Shown: positions 25,577 to 32,957 of the stretch, piece after piece
Layout: each line of letters opens with the position of its first letter
How positions within the stretch are numbered: the stretch's first letter is position 1
Assembly: GCA_963522145.1 (NCBI GenBank)
Contig: CAUQXI010000004.1
Span: forward strand, 62,001-126,000
Reading direction: 5' to 3'
DNA from: Mesorhizobium_B sp963522145
Lineage (GTDB): Bacteria > Pseudomonadota > Alphaproteobacteria > Rhizobiales > Rhizobiaceae
Length of the DNA: 64,000 bases
Notes under the pieces: generated by a model
The model's database searches: none
Seen by the model: the letters and a program-made list of their open reading frames with translations, nothing else
What the model was told of the DNA's origin: nothing
Translations under genes and position numbers: made by a program

Positions 25577-26605
25577 CTAGCGGAACCAGGTGTCGGAGAG
25601 CCGATATCCTTCCGGAAACGGATCGTCGGGGTCGACGCCGTAATGGCTCACGCCGGTCAGCCAGGCGCGGCCCGACACCTCAGGAATCACAGCCGGCACG
25701 TGCCCCGCCCGGGCGACATCGACGATCCGGCAATCGAAAACCGTGTCCAGAATGGACAGGTGCCGGAACCGTTCGCCGACGGCGAGCTCGCCGCGGGCAT
25801 GAAGGAGCGCCATCCGGGCGGAGGTACCCGTCCCGCAGGGGCAGCGATCCAGCCGCCCGGGCGAAACCACGACGGCATTCTTGGAGGTCTTCACGCCATC
25901 AACGGTCGTAAGAGGCCCGGCGAACTCTGTCTGATTGACGGTGTGGATGCCCGGATTTTCAGGATGAATGGAGGGCAGCTGCTCGGCTGCGGCCGCCTTG
26001 ATGCGCTCGCCCAGTTCGACCAGATCGCGCGCCTCGTCACGCGCCAGGGTGAGGCCGACATCCGCGGCATCGACGATGCAGTAGATCATGCCGCCATAGG
26101 CGACATCGACGCGCAGCGATCCCATGCCGGGCACCTCGACCGTGCTGTCGCGATGCATCACGAAGGAGGGGATGTTCCGGAAGGTGATGCGCCGGCACTT
26201 GTTCCCTCGCGTGTCCGCGACGACCTCGACAAGACCCGCCGGCGTGTCGACGCGGACCACGGTCTCATCGCCCCGCATCGGGATCATCCCGGCTTCCAGC
26301 GCCACCGTCACCGTGCAGATCAGGTTCGAGCCGGACATCGGAACGAAGTAATCCGACTCCATGACGATCATTCCGAAGTCGGCATCGGCGCGGATCGGTG
26401 GCGTGATCAGGTTGACGGCGGCGTTCACGCTGCCGCGCGGATCGAACAGGAGCATGTTGCGCAGCCAGGTGCTGTCCCGCTCCAGCTTCTCCATGCGCTC
26501 GAACATGCTGGAGGCGGCGGGCGGCAGGACGCCGCCGGTGATCACGCGGCCGACCTCGCCTTCTGCATGCGCGCCCACTACGGTGATCACACGATCCAGA
26601 TTCAT
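25577..26605 (-). CDS. Proline racemase-family enzyme with Ser/Cys active-site pair
   Basis: 342 residues of the proline racemase/hydroxyproline epimerase superfamily. The second catalytic motif DRCPCGTGTSA is intact with Cys257, but the first, normally MCGHG, reads MSGSN, so the base is Ser91 in place of Cys. Cys-Cys members are proline racemases and 4-hydroxyproline epimerases, Cys-Thr members are trans-3-hydroxyproline dehydratases; Ser-Cys members have been linked to hydroxyproline epimerisation. With the DapA-family gene nearby, 3- or 4-hydroxyproline metabolism is the best guess. First gene of a racemase, DUF1349, Gfo/Idh unit with a repeat-rich operator region upstream. Confidence 0.85.
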   Translation of the reverse strand: MNLDRVITVVGAHAEGEVGRVITGGVLPPAASSMFERMEKLERDSTWLRNMLLFDPRGSVNAAVNLITPPIRADADFGMIVMESDYFVPMSGSNLICTVTVALEAGMIPMRGDETVVRVDTPAGLVEVVADTRGNKCRRITFRNIPSFVMHRDSTVEVPGMGSLRVDVAYGGMIYCIVDAADVGLTLARDEARDLVELGERIKAAAAEQLPSIHPENPGIHTVNQTEFAGPLTTVDGVKTSKNAVVVSPGRLDRCPCGTGTSARMALLHARGELAVGERFRHLSILDTVFDCRIVDVARAGHVPAVIPEVSGRAWLTGVSHYGVDPDDPFPEGYRLSDTWFR

Positions 26606-26731
26606 TCCCGCTCCAAACGCTTTTCAGGAACCTGGATCAGAAAGCCGTCCGTACGATCTTCCTGATCCGCAACACGACATCTCTGCGTTGCTCGGATAGC
26701 CGATGGTGCTGAGCAGACCAATCAGCAGATC

Positions 26732-26775
26732 CAGTCACGCTCACACTTTGTATCAGTCACGCTCACATTTTGTAT
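26732..26775 (+). repeat. Two tandem 22-base direct repeats
   Basis: Unit one covers 26732-26753 and unit two 26754-26775; they differ only at position 15 (C versus T). Each opens with CAGTCACGCTCACA and ends TTTGTAT. The 22-base period is about two helical turns, so proteins bound to both units would lie on one DNA face. Confidence 0.8.
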
Positions 26776-26795
26776 AATGAATATTGGATACAAAA
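26768..26795 (+). promoter_or_regulatory. Candidate GntR operator B, TTTTGTAT-N12-ATACAAAA
   Basis: A perfect inverted repeat with 8-base arms, TTTTGTAT at 26768-26775 and ATACAAAA at 26788-26795, lies 163 bases upstream of the racemase-family start. Its right half contains ATATTGGATACAA, identical to the site before the importer operon. The left arm is the end of the second tandem 22-base repeat. Confidence 0.62.
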
Positions 26796-26932
26796 TTTTG
26801 AGTTGTCAAGCGCCACGCCTTGGCAGTTGCGTGCCTGACTTCGGTGAGGAGTAAAAATCCTTGCAGACAGATCGGCGCAAAAGGCGCGTCACGCCCATCA
26901 ACCTCATTTCTGTCGCCACCGGAGCGAGGCAA

Positions 26933-27610
26933 TCAGCCGGGCAAGCCGTGGCTCTCGAGCTGGCCGAGAATGTCCTCGGATGCATCCGCAATGTGCTTCT
27001 TTACAAGCTTAGCCGTCGTCGAAGCATCGCGCGCCTGATAGGCGTCGAAGATCGTCTGGTGCTCCGCCAAAGCCTTGGTCTGCGCCTTGAGCGGTTCGAT
27101 CTGCAGGCGCAGGTACCGGTCGGACGAATTGAAGAGCGTCTGCACCACAGCGATGCTCCGCGTGCGTCTGGAGGGCGCGATCAGAGCCGTGTGGAAGGCC
27201 CAGTTGAGGCGGCTCAGCTCTTCCGGGTTGCCCCGGCTGATTGCCGCCTCATACGCGTTCAGGGCTTGACCAACCGCCGCGATCTCCTCGTCGCTCGCCT
27301 GCTCGATCGCTTTCTTCACCAGGAAGGGTTCAAGCAGCTGACGCGCGTCGAAGAGATCGATCGCATCATTGGCCGACAGATCGGCGACCACGGCGCCGCG
27401 ATGCGTCTTGATGACGACCAGACCCTCGCCTTCGAGTTGCAGCAGGGCTTCCCGCACCGGGATGCGGCTTACGCCAAGCTCCGCCGCGATCGCATCCTGC
27501 CGGATGGACTGGCCGCCGGCAAACTCCCCGCTGATGATCTTGCTGGTGATATAGTCGGCAACCATCCCTGTTACGGTCTGGCGCTGCAAGGGTGCGCGAG
27601 GAGCAGGCAT
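26933..27610 (-). CDS. GntR-family (FCD domain) transcriptional regulator
   Basis: 225 residues. Winged helix at about 12-75 (DAIAAELGVSRIPVREALLQLEGEGLV is the GntR signature) and an all-helical FCD ligand domain at about 90-215 with metal-ligand type residues in LNWAFHTALI, AEHQTIFDAY and KKHIADA. FCD regulators sense carboxylic or amino acids. It lies between the racemase-family operon and the DapA-family gene it probably controls, and its own upstream gap holds ATCCAATAT, suggesting autoregulation. Confidence 0.9.
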   Translation of the reverse strand: MPAPRAPLQRQTVTGMVADYITSKIISGEFAGGQSIRQDAIAAELGVSRIPVREALLQLEGEGLVVIKTHRGAVVADLSANDAIDLFDARQLLEPFLVKKAIEQASDEEIAAVGQALNAYEAAISRGNPEELSRLNWAFHTALIAPSRRTRSIAVVQTLFNSSDRYLRLQIEPLKAQTKALAEHQTIFDAYQARDASTTAKLVKKHIADASEDILGQLESHGLPG

Positions 27611-27620
27611 GGAATCTCTT

Positions 27621-27630
27621 CATCCAATAT
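27621..27630 (-). promoter_or_regulatory. Candidate GntR operator C, ATATTGGATG
   Basis: On the minus strand ATATTGGATG lies 11 bases before the gntR start codon. It shares nine bases with operators A and B. A repressor bound here would block translation-proximal transcription of its own gene, consistent with autoregulation (inference). Confidence 0.5.
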
Positions 27631-27674
27631 CCAGGGCGTTCTAGTGAATAGCCCTGCCTGTTCCAAGAGATTTC

Positions 27675-28586
27675 TCAGGCGGCCGCCTTCATCCCGCGCC
27701 GCTTCAACTCCTCGATCGTTCCGGAAATGGTCGCCGTGACATGCTCGCGTTCCGCGCCCACGAGCGGCAGGCGTGGCGCCCGCGTCCATTCCGGCGCGCC
27801 ATAAACGAGGTGCTCCGCCATCTTGATGTATTGGACCAGCTTCACATGGGTGTCCAAGTGGAAGGATGGGGTCATGATGCGGTAAAGGTCACGCGCGGCG
27901 GCGAAGTCTCCCGCATTGCAGAGGTTGAAGAGTTCCACGCATTCCGCGGGCCAGGCGTTCGTCATTCCCGATACCCAGCCGACCGCTCCGAGCGACACGC
28001 TTTCTACGATCTGATCGTCGACGCCGCAGAAGATGGCGTAGCGGTTCCCGAGCTCGATATACATGTCGGTCACGCGGCGCACGTCGCCCGTTTCCTCCTT
28101 GACCGCGACGATCGTCGGACAGTCGGCCAATTCCTTCAGGATCGGAGGCGTGACATCGACGCCATAGGCGATCGGATTGTTGTAGATCATGATCGGCAGG
28201 TCGGTCGCACCGGCGATCGCCTTGTACCACTCCGCCGTTTCGCGCGGGTCCGTTTTGTAGCCGAGGCTCGGGAACACCATGAAGCCTTCGGCTCCGGCCT
28301 TTTCCAGGCGCCGCGCGGTCAAGACCGCGCCCGACGTGGTGATATCGGCCAGGCCGGAAAGAACAGGCACCCGGCCATCGACCGCTTCCCTGGCTGCCCG
28401 GACCACGGCCTCGCGCTCTTCCATCAGCATGGAGGCGTTCTCGCCCAGCATTGGCAGAACGATAACGCCCGACACACCGTTCTTCACCAGCCGGTCGAGG
28501 CTTGCCTGGGTGGCAGCGAAGTCGATCGCGCCGTCCTGATCGAGCTTGGTGGTCACTGCCGGGAAGACGCCCTTCCAGTTGGTCAT
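27675..28586 (-). CDS. DapA-family lyase/aldolase (hydroxyproline-pathway deaminase-like)
   Basis: 303 residues from ATG 28586. The class I aldolase machinery is present: Schiff-base Lys163 in IVAVKEETGD and Tyr135 in IMIYNNP. The GTTGE motif of true DapA is replaced by LPMLGENAS, so a different substrate is expected. The family includes pyrroline-4-hydroxy-2-carboxylate deaminase of hydroxyproline catabolism, 2-keto-3-deoxy sugar acid aldolases and N-acetylneuraminate lyase. Next to a proline racemase-family gene the hydroxyproline deaminase role is favoured but unproven. AAGGA precedes the start by 11 bases; an in-frame TTG at 28595 is the alternative. Confidence 0.85.
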   Translation of the reverse strand: MTNWKGVFPAVTTKLDQDGAIDFAATQASLDRLVKNGVSGVIVLPMLGENASMLMEEREAVVRAAREAVDGRVPVLSGLADITTSGAVLTARRLEKAGAEGFMVFPSLGYKTDPRETAEWYKAIAGATDLPIMIYNNPIAYGVDVTPPILKELADCPTIVAVKEETGDVRRVTDMYIELGNRYAIFCGVDDQIVESVSLGAVGWVSGMTNAWPAECVELFNLCNAGDFAAARDLYRIMTPSFHLDTHVKLVQYIKMAEHLVYGAPEWTRAPRLPLVGAEREHVTATISGTIEELKRRGMKAAA

Positions 28587-28715
28587 GTCGTTCAAGGTCC
28601 TTTGTTTGCTTTCACCGAGCTTCGAGCCAGGTTCGGTGACGAACTGCAGCCGGAGATTTCAAGCCGCACATCGTCCGGCCGCATGTGCTCGCGCCCGATC
28701 TCTCAAGAACTAAAA

Positions 28716-28734
28716 TGTATATTATATACAATAT
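28716..28734. promoter_or_regulatory. Candidate GntR operator D, palindrome TGTATATTATATACA
   Basis: A 15-base palindrome (symmetrical except for its central base) at 28716-28730, overlapping TATACAATAT at 28725-28734, which on the other strand reads ATATTGTATA. It is about 130 bases upstream of the dapA-like gene, in an AT-rich island in otherwise GC-rich DNA. Confidence 0.58.
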
Positions 28735-28766
28735 GAGGTCAATAGAGTGCTTGGGCGGTGCCGGGG

Positions 28767-30257
28767 TCAGCTTAGGTAGCGCCCGTAGGAGGATGCGTTC
28801 TGGATCACCGCGGACTTCAGCACGGTGAATTCCTCGATCGCTTGGTGGCCGTTTTCGCGGCCGTAGCCGCTCTGCCTGATCCCGCCGATCGGCACCTCGG
28901 ACGGCACGTCGAGGAATGTGTTCACCCACACGATGCCGGAACGTACCTTGCGCATCATCACGAGCGCCGTTTCCAGACTGCCGGTCCAGATACTGGCGGC
29001 AAGCCCATATTCGGTGTCGTTGGCGAGCCTGAGCGCGTCGGCCAGGTCATCGAACGGAATGACAGCGATGACCGGCCCGAAGATCTCCTCGCGGGCGACG
29101 ATCGAGCTTGCTGGCACATCGGTGAAAACGGTCGGCTCGATGAACAGGCCAGGCAGGTCGTTCAAAACCCTGCCGCCGAAAGCAAGGCTGCCGACGCGCT
29201 TTCCCTCCTCGATATAGCGGTTGATCTTTTGGAACTGCGCCTCCGAGATGATCGCGCCCATCTTGGTGGCGGGATCGAGCGGATCGCCGACGACCACGGT
29301 CTTCAGGCGCTCCGCCACCAGCGCGGTGAACTTTTCCGCCACGCCACGCTGCACGAAAACGCGGCTGCCGGAGCAGCATTCCGCTCCGGAATTGTAGACG
29401 AAGCCCTTGATCGCTCCGTCGACCGCTGCGTCGAGGTCGGCGTCGTCGAAAATCACGGTCGGGTTCTTGCCGCCGAGTTCCAGGACGACCCGTTTCATAT
29501 TACCCGCCGCCGCCCTCACGATGGACTGGCCGGTCGCGGTTGATCCCGTGAAGGAGATCAAGCGCAGCTTCGGATGTTCTGCGATGCGTTGCCCAACCGG
29601 ATCGCCATAGCCGGTCACGACATTGAAGACGCCCTTCGGCAAGCCGGCCTCATGGAGGAGCTTTGCGAGCGCAAGCGTGGTGCCGGAGGTGAGTTCGCTC
29701 GGCTTCACCACCACGCTGCACCCGGCGGCCAGCGCATAAGGCAGCTTCTGGCTCAGCACCACGGTCGGATAATTCCATGGCGTGATCATGCCCACCGGGC
29801 CGATCGGCTCGCGCAAGACCAGGGCAAGCTTGTCCGGGCCCAGATTGGAGTGGCTGTCCCCATGCAAGGTGCGCGCCTGCCCGGCTGCGAAGTCCCAGAT
29901 GTCGCCGGCCCACTGGATCTCGTCCGACGCTTGCGCGAGCGTCTTGCCGGTTTCGAGCGATTCGATCAGCGCGAGTTCCTGCCATTCGGTCCGAAGCCTG
30001 TGCGCGACCGTCCGGATCACGTCGGCACGCTGGTTGGCGGGCAGGTCGCTCCAGATGCCGCTGTCGAAGGACTCCACGGCGGCCTCGACCGCGCGATCCA
30101 CATCTTCCGCCGTGCCTTCCGGCCAGACAGCCGTCACCTCGCCCGTGGCGGGATTCCTGCGCTCGATGGTTGCTCCGGAAGAAGGAACCTCCGTTCCATC
30201 GATCCAGTGCGAATAGTGCCGCACACGCGAGGCGAGGGCGAGATCGTGTGTCACCAT
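28767..30257 (-). CDS. NAD(P)-dependent aldehyde dehydrogenase (betaine/ketoglutarate semialdehyde type)
   Basis: 496 residues from ATG 30257 (AGGAT upstream). PWNYP at 160-164, KPSE at 185-188, general base Glu260 in LELGGKN and nucleophile Cys294 in GAECCSGSR, with an extra Cys295, are in place. Possible roles are alpha-ketoglutarate semialdehyde dehydrogenase (end of the hydroxyproline route) or betaine aldehyde dehydrogenase, the latter suggested by the adjacent GMC choline dehydrogenase-like gene 136 bases upstream. Double Cys at the nucleophile is also found in some betaine aldehyde dehydrogenases. I cannot decide between these. Confidence 0.87.
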   Translation of the reverse strand: MVTHDLALASRVRHYSHWIDGTEVPSSGATIERRNPATGEVTAVWPEGTAEDVDRAVEAAVESFDSGIWSDLPANQRADVIRTVAHRLRTEWQELALIESLETGKTLAQASDEIQWAGDIWDFAAGQARTLHGDSHSNLGPDKLALVLREPIGPVGMITPWNYPTVVLSQKLPYALAAGCSVVVKPSELTSGTTLALAKLLHEAGLPKGVFNVVTGYGDPVGQRIAEHPKLRLISFTGSTATGQSIVRAAAGNMKRVVLELGGKNPTVIFDDADLDAAVDGAIKGFVYNSGAECCSGSRVFVQRGVAEKFTALVAERLKTVVVGDPLDPATKMGAIISEAQFQKINRYIEEGKRVGSLAFGGRVLNDLPGLFIEPTVFTDVPASSIVAREEIFGPVIAVIPFDDLADALRLANDTEYGLAASIWTGSLETALVMMRKVRSGIVWVNTFLDVPSEVPIGGIRQSGYGRENGHQAIEEFTVLKSAVIQNASSYGRYLS

Positions 30258-30312
30258 GGCTGAGAATCCTGTCTGATGTTCGGCGCACGCGTGCTGGGCG
30301 CTCAATGGGTGC

Positions 30313-30345
30313 GCAGGAAGAAGCTGGGGGGTGCAGGAAGAAGCT
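30313..30345 (+). repeat. Two 13-base direct repeats, 20-base period
   Basis: GCAGGAAGAAGCT occurs at 30313-30325 and 30333-30345, in the gap between the GMC gene stop and the aldehyde dehydrogenase start. The function is unknown; it could be a binding site or a small slippage product. Confidence 0.6.
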
Positions 30346-30393
30346 TGAACAGAGCGACCCGGCTTTTCCGCCAGCCCCTTGAAGAACCGGTAG

Positions 30394-32025
30394 CTAGGCA
30401 GCCTCCGGCTGCCGCGACGGTTGCGTGGGCCGTGCCTTTCGGCCCCGCACGTGATCCGCGAGCTTTTCCGCCACCATCATCGTGGGCGCATTGAGGTTGC
30501 CGCTGGTGATGTCGGGAAAAACCGAGGCGTCGATCACGCGGAGGTTCTCCGTTTGGTGCACCCTGCCCTCGGCATCCACCACCGCATCATCGCCCACGCC
30601 CATGCGGCAGGATGAGCAGGGGTGGTACTGCGTGCTTGCATTGCCGCGCAGCCAAGCCTCGATCTCCCCATCGCTCGCCTTCTTAAGGCCCGGTGTCAGC
30701 GCTTCGCCGCGGAGCGCGTTCCACGCCGGCTGACGCACCATCTCCACCGTGCGCCGGATAGCGTTGCGCAGGTCGCGAAGATCGTCGGGATGCTGGAGGT
30801 AGTTGTTGACGATGGAGGGCGGCACGTCGGGATCCGCCGATCGGAGGCTGACCGCGCCATGGCTGCGGGGCCGCATCAGGCAGGTCTGGTATTGCAGACC
30901 GTCATCCACCTCGACGGCACCATGCGAGAACTCCCCGATCATCGGAATGAATTCATGCTGGATGTCGCAATAGTCGGCGTCGGGCCCGCTGCGGAAGAAG
31001 GTGCCGGTTTCCCAGAAATTGGTGGCGCCGAGGCCAGTGCGCATGAACAGCCACTGCATGCCGACCATCAGCCGGCGCAGGGGCGTCAAGCCGGAAACGG
31101 GCGACACCCCCTTGCGTGAGGTCTTGTGGGCGACCGAGATCGCCGGATGATCCTTGAGGCGCCGGCCGACGCCCGGAACATCGACAATGGTGGGAATGCC
31201 ATGCTGTTCGAGCGAGCGCGGATCGCCGACGCCCGAAAGCAGCAGCAGATGCGGTGAGTTGAAGGCGCCGCCGCACAGGATCACCTCGCCGGCCTCGATG
31301 CGCTCCGACGTGCCGTCCTTCTTCGTGACACTCACTCCGACCGCGCGCCGGCCTGAGAACAGCACCTTCCGCACCTGCACGGAGCGACGCACCGCCAGGT
31401 TCGGCCGGCCGGCCGCCTTGCGAAGATAGGCGTAAGCGGTGCTCGCACGCACGCCCTTGTCGATATTGGTTTGATAGACGTGGACGCCTTCCTGGCTCGC
31501 CCCGTTATAGTCGGGGTTGAGCGGCAGGCCCCATTGCTGACCGGCCTCAAGAAAGGCATCGAACAGAACATTGTTCGCTTGCGATGCCTGCACACCGACC
31601 GGTCCGTCGCGGCCGCGATAATGATCGTCGCCGCCCGAGAAGCGCTCCATCTTCTTGAAGTAAGGCAGGCAATGCTCATACGACCAGTCCGGCAGCCCGG
31701 CGGCAGCCCAGGCGTCGAAGTCGCGCCGGTTACCACGCACGAACACCATTCCGTTGACCGAAGCAGAGCCGCCCATCAGCCGCCCGCGCACATGGGTAAT
31801 CATCCGGTCATCGAGGAACGGCTCCGGCCCTGTCTCGTAGCTCCAGATCATGTGCTTGCGAGTGAGCGGATAGGAGAGTGCCGCCGGCATCCGGACATAT
31901 ACGGAACGATCGCTGCCGCCGGCCTCGAGCAGCAGCACCGTTTTTCCGCTGTCCTCGCTCAGACGCGAGGCAACGATGCACCCGGCCGCACCCGCTCCCA
32001 CAACCACATAATCATAAGCCGTCAT
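30394..32025 (-). CDS. GMC-family FAD oxidoreductase (choline dehydrogenase-like)
   Basis: 543 residues, typical for BetA-type enzymes. FAD-binding GAGAAG at about 11-16 followed by VLLLEAGG, the GMC signature regions (GGSASVNGMVFVRG near the ribityl site; GAFNSPHLLLLSGVGD) and the C-terminal catalytic motif YHPCSSCRMG plus SGNLNAPTMM. These flavoenzymes oxidise alcohols to aldehydes; with the following aldehyde dehydrogenase it forms an alcohol-to-acid pair as in choline to glycine betaine. AGGAG precedes the ATG. Its promoter gap contains operator E, linking it to the GntR regulon; the quaternary amine importer lies directly upstream. Confidence 0.87.
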   Translation of the reverse strand: MTAYDYVVVGAGAAGCIVASRLSEDSGKTVLLLEAGGSDRSVYVRMPAALSYPLTRKHMIWSYETGPEPFLDDRMITHVRGRLMGGSASVNGMVFVRGNRRDFDAWAAAGLPDWSYEHCLPYFKKMERFSGGDDHYRGRDGPVGVQASQANNVLFDAFLEAGQQWGLPLNPDYNGASQEGVHVYQTNIDKGVRASTAYAYLRKAAGRPNLAVRRSVQVRKVLFSGRRAVGVSVTKKDGTSERIEAGEVILCGGAFNSPHLLLLSGVGDPRSLEQHGIPTIVDVPGVGRRLKDHPAISVAHKTSRKGVSPVSGLTPLRRLMVGMQWLFMRTGLGATNFWETGTFFRSGPDADYCDIQHEFIPMIGEFSHGAVEVDDGLQYQTCLMRPRSHGAVSLRSADPDVPPSIVNNYLQHPDDLRDLRNAIRRTVEMVRQPAWNALRGEALTPGLKKASDGEIEAWLRGNASTQYHPCSSCRMGVGDDAVVDAEGRVHQTENLRVIDASVFPDITSGNLNAPTMMVAEKLADHVRGRKARPTQPSRQPEAA

Positions 32026-32047
32026 GCACTGCTCCTATGAGCGATTT

Positions 32048-32062
32048 TTGTATATTGTATCC
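32048..32062 (+). promoter_or_regulatory. Candidate GntR operator E, TTGTATATTGTATCC
   Basis: An AT-rich motif 23-37 bases upstream of the GMC start, containing ATATTGTATC (32052-32061), one base different from the core of operators A and B. Two TTGTAT half-sites are in direct orientation 8 bases apart. Confidence 0.52.
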
Positions 32063-32201
32063 TATTTATCGTCAATGGTGACGTCGTTGGAAAGATGCCG
32101 AGCTTCGACGTCGCAACGTCATGACTGCGCCCGGCATCCCCGTTGGAAAACGAGCTGGATAATGGACGAGTGGCCGAACTTGGAAAGCTCGGGGATGCCT
32201 A

Positions 32202-32957
32202 TCAGGCGTTGCGGATGATCCGGCCTGTTCGCCGTGCGGCCCAGCGCTCGACGGCCGACAATGCATCGTAGATCAGCACGGCCAGCAGGCCGACGATCAG
32301 CCCGCCCTGAAGCACGAAAGCAAGGTTGTTCGACAGGAGGCCGGCGATGATCACTTCGCCCAGCGTTTTCGCCGCCACTGTCGAGCCGATCGTCGCCGTC
32401 GCTAGGCTGATTACCACGGACAGGCGGATGCCGGCGATGATCACCGGAAATGCAAGGGGAAGCTCGACGCGCAGAAGACGTTGCGCGCCTGTCATGCCCA
32501 TGCCGCGCGCCGCTTCCGTGATCGCGGCGGGAAGCGTGACCAGCCCCGTCAGCGCGTTCTCGAAGATCGGCAGGAGGCCGTAAAGAAACAGCGCGATCAG
32601 CGTCGGCTTCTCGCCGAAGCCCACTGCGGGAACGGCCAGCGCCAACACCGCCACGGGCGGAAAAGTCTGGCCGATATTCACCAGCGAGCGCGACAGCGGC
32701 AGGAACTCGCGCCCGGCGCGGCGCGTCACCAGGATCGCAAGGCCCACTGCGATCGCCGTGGCGGCCAGTGTCGCGAGGAACACGGTGCGCAGATGCAGCA
32801 ACGTCAGCGACAGGAGGCTGCTCTGCGTATAGATGGCAGGCGCGCCGTTTTCTGTCAGCGGTCGAAGGATTGGCGCGAACCATTCCGGCCGGGCGACAAA
32901 GGCCACCAGCAGCGCAAGCGCGATCGCCCGTAACCCCAGGGCCACGGCACGCTTCAT
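32202..32957 (-). CDS. ABC permease, osmoprotectant/quaternary amine type (YehW/OpuB-like)
   Basis: 251 residues with about six membrane segments. The permease loop ITEAARGMGMTGAQRLLRVELPLAFP at about 130-155 matches ProW/OpuBB/YehW proteins, then LATATIGSTVAAKTLGEVI. ATG 32957 overlaps the ATPase stop by ATGA; the longer frame to 33059 is rejected for that reason. Last gene of the importer operon (binding protein, permease, ATPase, permease), an order typical of OsmU/Yeh systems. Confidence 0.86.
   Translation of the reverse strand: MKRAVALGLRAIALALLVAFVARPEWFAPILRPLTENGAPAIYTQSSLLSLTLLHLRTVFLATLAATAIAVGLAILVTRRAGREFLPLSRSLVNIGQTFPPVAVLALAVPAVGFGEKPTLIALFLYGLLPIFENALTGLVTLPAAITEAARGMGMTGAQRLLRVELPLAFPVIIAGIRLSVVISLATATIGSTVAAKTLGEVIIAGLLSNNLAFVLQGGLIVGLLAVLIYDALSAVERWAARRTGRIIRNA

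Larger units (their letters stand above)
26606..26932. promoter_or_regulatory. Promoter/operator region of the racemase-family operon
   Basis: 327 bases without a convincing gene. The part nearest the racemase-family start is unremarkable; 26732-26796 is densely structured (tandem 22-base repeats, an inverted repeat and the ATATTGGATACAA motif). From about 26800 to the gntR stop nothing further was recognised. Confidence 0.6.
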
